Shown here: in pieces, positions 31,500 to 35,897 of the stretch
Layout of the letters: every line of letters begins with the position of its first letter
How positions within the stretch are numbered: the first letter of the stretch is position 1
Origin: Methanothrix sp.
GTDB lineage: Archaea > Halobacteriota > Methanosarcinia > Methanotrichales > Methanotrichaceae
Assembly: GCA_026394555.1 (NCBI GenBank)
Contig: JAPKXZ010000040.1
Location: 1 to 35,897 of the forward strand
DNA: 35,897 nucleotides
Reading direction: 5' to 3'
Translations under genes and position numbers: made by a program
Notes under the pieces: model-generated
What the model was told of the DNA's origin: nothing
The model's input: only the letters and a program-made list of their open reading frames with translations
The model's database searches: none

Positions 31500-32045
31500 G
31501 CGTAACCTGGTTCCGTTTTCATGCGGCGGCGCCTTGGATGCCCCGCAGCTTGCTGCGCGTGGGTGCGCCGCCGCCGTTTCACTACGAAAAAGAGCGCCAA
31601 TATCTCCCTCCTTGTCCCACTAATGCACGATCGCTTGCCAGGCAATCCAGCCCGCCCTGACGACATCGCCTCAAGCCCGGACGGCCCCGGCCCACAGGCG
31701 GCAGCCACAAGCAGCAGCCGGAACCCGAGCGACGCAGAGCGCGGCCCTGCGGCTGCCCGGCGCTGCTTGCGGTAGCCCGCAAGAATTGCAGAGCTGTAGA
31801 ATGCATCGAATCTTTGCGCGTCCTTTGTGCCTTCGTGCCTTTGTGGTTTGGTCCGTAGTTGATGGATATAATTATCCGCAGATAGTAATAGCGAACCGAA
31901 GGCATGTGTCACCTGGCTCTCAGGCCCGACCGGCCTCCTGCCTGCGAGCGCGAGCCAGCACGCGTGCATGCGGGCCCGCCTGGCGCAAATCGCCGCAATC
32001 CCGGACTGCCTGGCCCACAGGCGGCAGCCCGAGGCGAGAATGGGG
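31500..32045 (+). repeat. GC-rich composite repeat block 1
   Basis: Starts with a cruciform-like element (outer arms 31523-31532 and 31565-31574, 10 bp perfect; inner hairpin 31544-31557). Then module A (31626-31735: GATCGCTTGCCAGGCAATCCAG...GCCCGCCCTGACGAC), module B (31741-31917: GGCTGCCCGGCGCTGC..., an inverted CACAGAG repeat TCCTTTGTGCC-TTTGTGGTTTGG, GGATATAATTAT, GCGAACCGAAGGCATG), and a second module A (31918-32034: CAGGCCCGACCGGCCTCCTG...). No gene is seen in 31417-32088; long open frames there are by-products of GC-rich sequence. Confidence 0.8.
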
Positions 32046-32088
32046 AATAGGCAAAGACTAAATTGTCCCAAGAATATAGCTCATCAAT

Positions 32089-32484
32089 ATGCCGGAAGAA
32101 CTCTATGGCAAGCTGGTTCACATATGGACCGACGAGGAGATCCAAAGTCTTCCTTGCACAGAGAACTGGTTCTATGGACTTGTCCGCCAGGAAGATGGCA
32201 GAATAGTATTAAGCGAAATACATCCATCCGTTGGAAGAAGCGATTTCGAGTTATTCAAAGAAACGGATGATGACCGCTCCGATGAGGAGTTTCTCATGGA
32301 AATCTTCTCTTGGATAGGCTCAGACATTTTGCACTGGAACCCTAAAAGTCTGATAGAAGCATATCCAGATGCCAAAAAAATTGACTGGGAAAAAGAAATG
32401 GAGAATGCGGTTTCTTTTGAAAGCATTGATGAGTTAAGGAAACATCTAGGGGAGAAAGACGGTGATGAATGTCACTCTGATTGA
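32089..32484 (+). CDS. 131-aa acidic protein of unknown function
   Basis: A 131-residue, acidic protein beginning MPEELYGKLVHIWTDEEI. It has a beta-type middle (WFYGLVRQEDGRIVLSEIHPSV) and helical C-terminus (FLMEIFSWIGSDIL, IDELRKHLGEKDG). Base composition is AT-richer than the flanking repeats, and codon use looks natural. No known motif is recognised. There is no clear ribosome-binding site. It stands alone between repeat blocks 1 and 2, in the same orientation as the other right-end genes. It could be an immunity or antitoxin-like protein; that is a guess from context. Confidence 0.65.
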   Translation: MPEELYGKLVHIWTDEEIQSLPCTENWFYGLVRQEDGRIVLSEIHPSVGRSDFELFKETDDDRSDEEFLMEIFSWIGSDILHWNPKSLIEAYPDAKKIDWEKEMENAVSFESIDELRKHLGEKDGDECHSD

Positions 32485-32549
32485 TCTCAACGATTGCCAA
32501 ACCGGGAATTGTTTGCCATGAATTTCAGCCTTTTCTGCTCTGATTTTCT

Positions 32550-32935
32550 TGGCTCTCATGCCCGACCGGCCCTCCTGCCACCGGGCACGATCGCTTGCCA
32601 GGCAAGCCAGCCCGCCCTGACGACCACGCCGCCCGGGCTGGGCCCACGAGCGGCGAGCCACGAGTGCAGCCGGGACCCGAGCGCCCCAGCACGCGGCCCT
32701 GCAGCTGCCCGGCGCTGCTTCCGGTAGCCCGCAAGAATTGCAAAGCTGTAGAACGCATCGAATCTTTGCGCGTCCTTTGTGAGCTTTGTGGTTTGGTCCG
32801 TAGTTGGTGGATATAATTATCAGCTAATAGTAATAGCGAGCCGAAGGCATGCGCCACCTGGCTCCCTGGCCCGACCGGCCTCCTGCCCGCGAGCGCGAGC
32901 CAGCACGCGTGCATGCGGGGCCCGCCTGGCCTTGC
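32550..32935 (+). repeat. GC-rich composite repeat block 2
   Basis: Module A (32550-32690) with the perfect palindrome GCTTGCC-A-GGCAAGC near 32592-32606 and GGGCTGGGCCCACGAGCGGCGAGCC; module B (32691-32867) with TCCTTTGTGAGC..TTTGTGGTTTGG, GGATATAATTATCAGC and GCGAGCCGAAGGCATG; then a short module A (32868-32935: CTGGCCCGACCGGCCTCCTGCCCGCGAGCGCGAGCCAGCACGCG, read in parts). Same order and orientation as block 1. The 32485-33029 gap has no gene I can support apart from possible earlier starts of the 70-aa frame. Confidence 0.8.
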
Positions 32936-33029
32936 TACTGCCTGTCTCAAGATGGAGAACATAAAAATTATATTCCTGGCAAAGGGATATATTCTAAGAA
33001 GCAACATGCAATTAATAGAGAGGCCACTC

Positions 33030-33242
33030 ATGTCTGTCAGCCAATCCAAACCGTATCCTCAATCGGTGACCAAAGAGAAGGTTGATTCAAAGGAAGAATT
33101 TGCCAATAAAACCGACCTTGAAGATTCAATAGAATATGACGTAGTAGTTCGAATGCCGCCCAAAAAAAGATATCTTGTAGAGATCGATGTAAGAGAGATC
33201 ACCAAAGCAAAACCAAACTTTGTATTGCCCGAGGCTATCTAG
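33030..33242 (+). CDS. 70-aa protein, first gene of a two-gene cassette
   Basis: A 70-residue protein MSVSQSKPYPQSVTKEKVD..., with a charged middle and a beta-type end (IEYDVVVRMPPKKRYLVEIDVREI). ATG 33030 follows GAGAGG by six bases; the frame is open to 32913, with ATGs at 32952 and 33006, but the first part overlaps repeat. Its small size and place just before a 173-aa gene suggest a two-gene unit, perhaps a regulatory or antitoxin partner. No family is recognised. Confidence 0.55.
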   Translation: MSVSQSKPYPQSVTKEKVDSKEEFANKTDLEDSIEYDVVVRMPPKKRYLVEIDVREITKAKPNFVLPEAI

Positions 33243-33259
33243 TCAATGTTTTTGGTTTC

Positions 33260-33781
33260 ATGAGAGACTATCCCTGGTACGATATCGTTGGTGCAGACGA
33301 AACTCTCATGCAGGGCGATTTTATGAGTTCATGTCCGGTCATCGTTCCATCTTCATCAATTGGGGAAGGAAGAATTTCTGCAGAGATAATCGAATACGAT
33401 GTGATTGTTATGAGCCAGTCCTGCGATCTTGCTCATCACAAGCTGGATAACGTCCTGGTAAGTCCCATTTGGCCAATCGGCGAAATGGGATCTGAAAACG
33501 ATTTCTTCAAGAGCCGCAAAGGCAAAGAATCGCTGCGCCAGGGAAACCTTTCTGGATACCATCTCTTAAACAGATGCGAATTAGAAGGATTTGAAACAGA
33601 TTTTCAAGTGGTGGATTTCAGGAACGTCTACGGCGTTCCTTTGGATTTCCTGATTGAATTGTCCAAACGTAATTGCAAGAGATTAAGGCTGTTGCCTCCT
33701 TATCGAGAGCATTTATCTCAAGCGTTTGCAAGATTTTTCATGAGAGTAGGTCTGCCAGTTGATATCGATTTATTTAAATAA
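33260..33781 (+). CDS. 173-aa protein of unknown function, second gene of the cassette
   Basis: A 173-residue soluble protein. The N-terminal half has DYPWYDIVGADETLMQGDFM then strands around CPVIVPSS, and a conspicuous IVMSQSCDLAHHKLDNVLVSPIWPI segment (about 49-73). The C-terminal half has FQVVDFRNVYGVPLDFL and a helix YREHLSQAFARFFMRVGLP. Similar VMSQSCDL..H.K..NV.V.P sequences occur in uncharacterised prokaryotic proteins, as far as I recall, so it is likely a real conserved family of unknown role; the Cys-Asp-x-x-His part could be catalytic or metal binding. It starts 17 bases after the 70-aa gene. Confidence 0.7.
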   Translation: MRDYPWYDIVGADETLMQGDFMSSCPVIVPSSSIGEGRISAEIIEYDVIVMSQSCDLAHHKLDNVLVSPIWPIGEMGSENDFFKSRKGKESLRQGNLSGYHLLNRCELEGFETDFQVVDFRNVYGVPLDFLIELSKRNCKRLRLLPPYREHLSQAFARFFMRVGLPVDIDLFK

Positions 33782-33872
33782 TTCCGATTCGTCCTTTTAT
33801 CAGTTTCTGGTTTCCTAACTCTTAGCCGGCGCCCGAAAAATCACCCTATCCGAACGCAAGCGCCATCAGAAA

Positions 33873-34495
33873 TCAGGCCCGACCGGCCTCCTGCGCCCCC
33901 GAGCGCGAGCGCCTGTCAGGCAAGCCAGTCCGCCCTGACGACCACGCCGCCCGGGCTGGGCCCACGAGCGGCGAGCCACGAGTGCAGCCGAGAGCCGAAA
34001 GCAACCACATTCAAAAAAGTGCACTTGCTTCAGAGCAATAGTCGTCTCCGTCCGTTCGTCCTCCGTGCGCTCTGTGCCTCTGTGGTGGGATTGTTAGTTG
34101 TATGGTTATAATTATCTGCTAATAACGGCCATTGTTTCCCCAATCCCGCGCCCGGAGAACTGCTCTTGTCGGAGGCTGGCTCTCCTGGCTCTCAGGCCCG
34201 ACCTGCCTCCCGATCCCGAGCGTTTGCCCGGCAACCTAGCCAGCCAGGAGGACGGCGGCAGTGGCCCCGGATGGCCTTTGCCTGCGAGCGGCCCCACCGG
34301 CGCAGCCCGAGGGCTCTGGCAAAAAATGTCCTTTTCTCATCGGAACTTTGCGGCTTCGCGCCTTCGCGTGAACCCGTGATCTCGGCCCGACCGGCCCCCT
34401 GCCTTCGGGCACGATCGCCTACCAGGCAATCCGGTCCGCCCTGACAATATCGCCGCCCAGGCTGGGCCCACGAGCGGCGAGCCACGAGGAGCAGC
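33873..34495 (+). repeat. GC-rich composite repeat block 3
   Basis: Module A (33873-33995: CAGGCCCGACCGGCCTCCTG, CCTGTCAGGCAAGCC, GGGCTGGGCCCACGAGCGGCGAGCC); a partial module B (34040-34135: TCCGTGCGCTCTGTGCC-TCTGTGGTGGG, GTTATAATTATCTGC); a variant module A (34186-34315, TCTCAGGCCCGACCTGCCTCCCG); a short module C (34321-34384: TCTCATCGGAACTTTGCGG, CTTCGCGCCTTCGCGTGA, CCCGTGATCTCGG); and a full module A (34383-34492). No gene is seen in 33782-34501. Confidence 0.8.
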
Positions 34496-34501
34496 AGTCA
34501 A

Positions 34502-34846
34502 GTGATTTCTAGACAGGAAAGTTTATGGGATGAGACGACAGCTAAAATTAATGATGGCCTGGCTATGAGTAACGAAAAAATCACCTATCGTCTTCACGCT
34601 GTCCAGCGGATGTTCGAGCGGAAAGTCAGCGCAGAAGAAGTTCGATATGTGCTGGAGATTGGAGAGGTGATTGAAGGATATCCAGATGACACACCCTACC
34701 CAAGTTGCCTGATCCTGAGAGGTTATAAGGGGCGCCTGATTCATGTAGTAGCAGCCAACAATTGCCTCGATGAGGAGATAATAGTAATCACAGTCTACGA
34801 GCCCGATCCCTCGGAATGGGACCTGGAATGCAGGAAGAGGATTTAA
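34502..34846 (+). CDS. DUF4258 protein (second copy), likely toxin
   Basis: A DUF4258 protein, paralogue of the one at 26233. The core YRLHAVQRMFERKVSAEEVR, IGEVIEGYPDDTPYPSCLIL and VVAANNCLDEEIIVITVYEPDPSEW matches it strand for strand. From GTG 34502 it has 114 residues; ATG 34565 (MSNEKITYRL, 93 residues) is an alternative start, and neither has a good ribosome-binding site. The downstream zinc-finger gene starts at the last base of its stop codon (TAATG). It begins just after a full repeat module A. The toxin role is inferred from family and pairing. Confidence 0.78.
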   Translation: MISRQESLWDETTAKINDGLAMSNEKITYRLHAVQRMFERKVSAEEVRYVLEIGEVIEGYPDDTPYPSCLILRGYKGRLIHVVAANNCLDEEIIVITVYEPDPSEWDLECRKRI

Positions 34847-35073
34847 TGAAATGCGTTATCTGTAAAAAGGCATCCACTAAGCCCGGAACAACGACAATTA
34901 CCTTTGAGCGAGATTGTTTGACAATGGTAGTAAAATGCGTTCCTGCTCAAGTCTGCCCCAATTGCAAAGAGGCATATATCAGTGAGGTGGTTACAGCCGA
35001 GCTGCTTAAGGATGCTGAGGAAAGAGCAAACACAGGAGCACAAGTCGAGATCCGGCAGTACGTTGCAGCCTAG
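34846..35073 (+). CDS. YgiT-type zinc-finger protein (second copy), likely antitoxin
   Basis: A 75-residue protein with C3/C6 (MKCVIC) and C37/C40 (VCPNC) zinc knuckles around a beta segment (TTITFERDCLTMVVKCVPAQ), then a helix EVVTAELLKDAEERA. This is the short YgiT form without a DNA-binding domain. ATG 34846 shares one base with the DUF4258 stop. It resembles the 26556 protein in layout, but has diverged in sequence, so the two pairs are old paralogues or separate arrivals. Confidence 0.8.
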   Translation: MKCVICKKASTKPGTTTITFERDCLTMVVKCVPAQVCPNCKEAYISEVVTAELLKDAEERANTGAQVEIRQYVAA

Positions 35074-35127
35074 GTTTATTTAACTCATTGAATGATTTAC
35101 TTCATCCTGGCTGAGCCTGCTCTCGTT

Positions 35128-35755
35128 CCTCAGGCCCAACCGGCCTCCTGCCCCCGATACCCCGTCAGGCAATCCATCCCGCCCTGATGACAGCGCGGCA
35201 AGCCCGGACGGCCCGGCCCACATGCAGCGACCACAAGTAGCAGCCGGACCACGAGCGCCGTCAGCAACCACGGTCGAGCGGCTGCCCGGCGCTGCTGCCG
35301 ATAGCTCGCAAGGATCGCCAAGCTGGAGGACCGCCACGAATCTCTTTGTGCGTCCTTTGTGCCTTCGTGCCTTTGTGGTTTGGTCCGTAGTTGCTGGATA
35401 TAATTATCAGCTAATCGTAATAGCGAACCGAAGGCATGTCCCTCCTGGCTCTCAGGCCCGACTGGCCTCCCGATCCCGAGCGCTTGCCTGGCAACCGAGC
35501 CCGCCTGGCGGACGGCGGCTGTGGCTCCGGATGGCCTTGGCCTGCGAGCTGATCCGCCGAAGCTGCCCGAGGGGTCTGGCGAAAATATGTCCTATTCTCA
35601 TCGAATCTTCGCGCCTTCGCGTGAGCCCGTGATCTCGGCCCGATCGGCCTCCTGCTCCACCAGCACGATCGCTTGTCAGGCAAGCCAGCCCGCCCGGACA
35701 ACGGCGCCGCAGCCCCGGATGGCCCGGCCCACGGGCGACGACCACGAGCAGTAGC
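35128..35755 (+). repeat. GC-rich composite repeat block 4
   Basis: Module A (35128-35250: CTCAGGCCCAACCGGCCTCCTG), module B (35275-35440: GCTGCCCGGCGCTGCTGCCG, TCCTTTGTGCCTTCGTGCC, TTTGTGGTTTGGTCCGTAG, GGATATAATTATCAGC, GCGAACCGAAGGCATG), a variant module A (35443-35575), module C (35581-35638) and a full module A (35636-35755, with CTTGTCAGGCAAGCCAGCC). The 35074-35897 stretch has no gene I can support; 35756-35897 ends in AT-rich sequence with nothing recognised. Confidence 0.8.
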
Positions 35756-35897
35756 CTTCCCATTCCGGACCCCCATCCCAAGACTTGCATCAATTCTACC
35801 AGCATATCCTCTTTCCTTGCAAATTCGCCGTAATAGTGCAACAATCACACATAAGAAAACTTAGATTTAAATATTAGAAATTAATATGGCTTATGCC

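Noticed and set aside
31481-32071. 196-aa minus-strand frame through repeat block 1, and similar frames in blocks 2-4 sharing SGRAGLPGKRSC-like peptides
   Set aside because: The shared peptide follows from the shared repeat sequence; the frames begin and end at different places in each block, are very rich in Gly/Arg/Pro and have no start signals. They are not supported as proteins.

Overview
The window is a chromosomal stretch of a methanogenic euryarchaeon, most likely Methanothrix (Methanosaeta) or a close relative in the Methanosarcinia. Evidence: an archaeal 23S-5S rRNA tail, the F420 genes cofC and cofE, an FmdE-family protein, aIF2-beta with a TRAM tail, GatD, archaeal LeuRS, the RNase P protein Rnp4, Hel308 and a decayed methanogenesis-marker-8 (DUF2099) gene. 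The genus is inference; the methanogen assignment is well supported by gene content. All names come from reading motifs; no database search was run.

Layout. 1-370: end of an rRNA operon (23S 3' end, a tRNA-like relic, 5S). 500-2010: YfcE-type phosphodiesterase, DUF2099 pseudogene, tRNA-Leu(CAA), and a 51-aa zinc-knuckle gene. 2.08-2.33 kb: tandem and inverted copies of a CACAGAG-type dispersed repeat. 2.3-6.15 kb (minus): a conflict-type locus with a TPR protein, a caspase/NB-ARC/TPR STAND protein and an AhpD-like protein. 6.2-8.3 kb: secreted protein, FmdE, 4-TM protein. 8.2-12.4 kb (minus): gatD, then a tight operon rpl10e - aIF2-beta - 77-aa protein - cofE - cofC, tying translation to coenzyme F420 synthesis. 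12.5-15.7 kb: methyltransferase, rdgB, TnpB relic, small proteins, rnp4, DUF1232. 15.8-21.5 kb: DUF5803-like membrane protein and the minus-strand operon hel308 - coiled-coil - radical SAM activase - UPF0200 kinase. 21.6-25.8 kb: dapL and leuS.

Downstream of leuS the character changes from housekeeping to accessory. The 3' end of leuS with its flanking repeat occurs three times (25.76, 25.96 and 27.27 kb), progressively decayed, and brackets a DUF4258/YgiT toxin-antitoxin pair and a 75-aa gene. Then comes a Gabija-like defence pair (OLD-family ATPase-nuclease plus UvrD-like helicase, 27.6-31.4 kb). From 31.4 kb to the end, small plus-strand genes or gene pairs (131 aa; 70+173 aa; a second DUF4258/YgiT pair) alternate with four blocks of a GC-rich composite repeat, all in one orientation. 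This repeat-gene-repeat pattern looks like a cassette array without a visible integrase, and is the most unusual thing in the window.

How the genes work together: the core is translation (rRNA, tRNA-Leu and LeuRS, L10e, aIF2-beta, GatD, RNase P), F420 biosynthesis, lysine biosynthesis and DNA maintenance (Hel308, RdgB). The accessory part is immunity (caspase-STAND, Gabija-like) plus toxin-antitoxin modules embedded in repeats.
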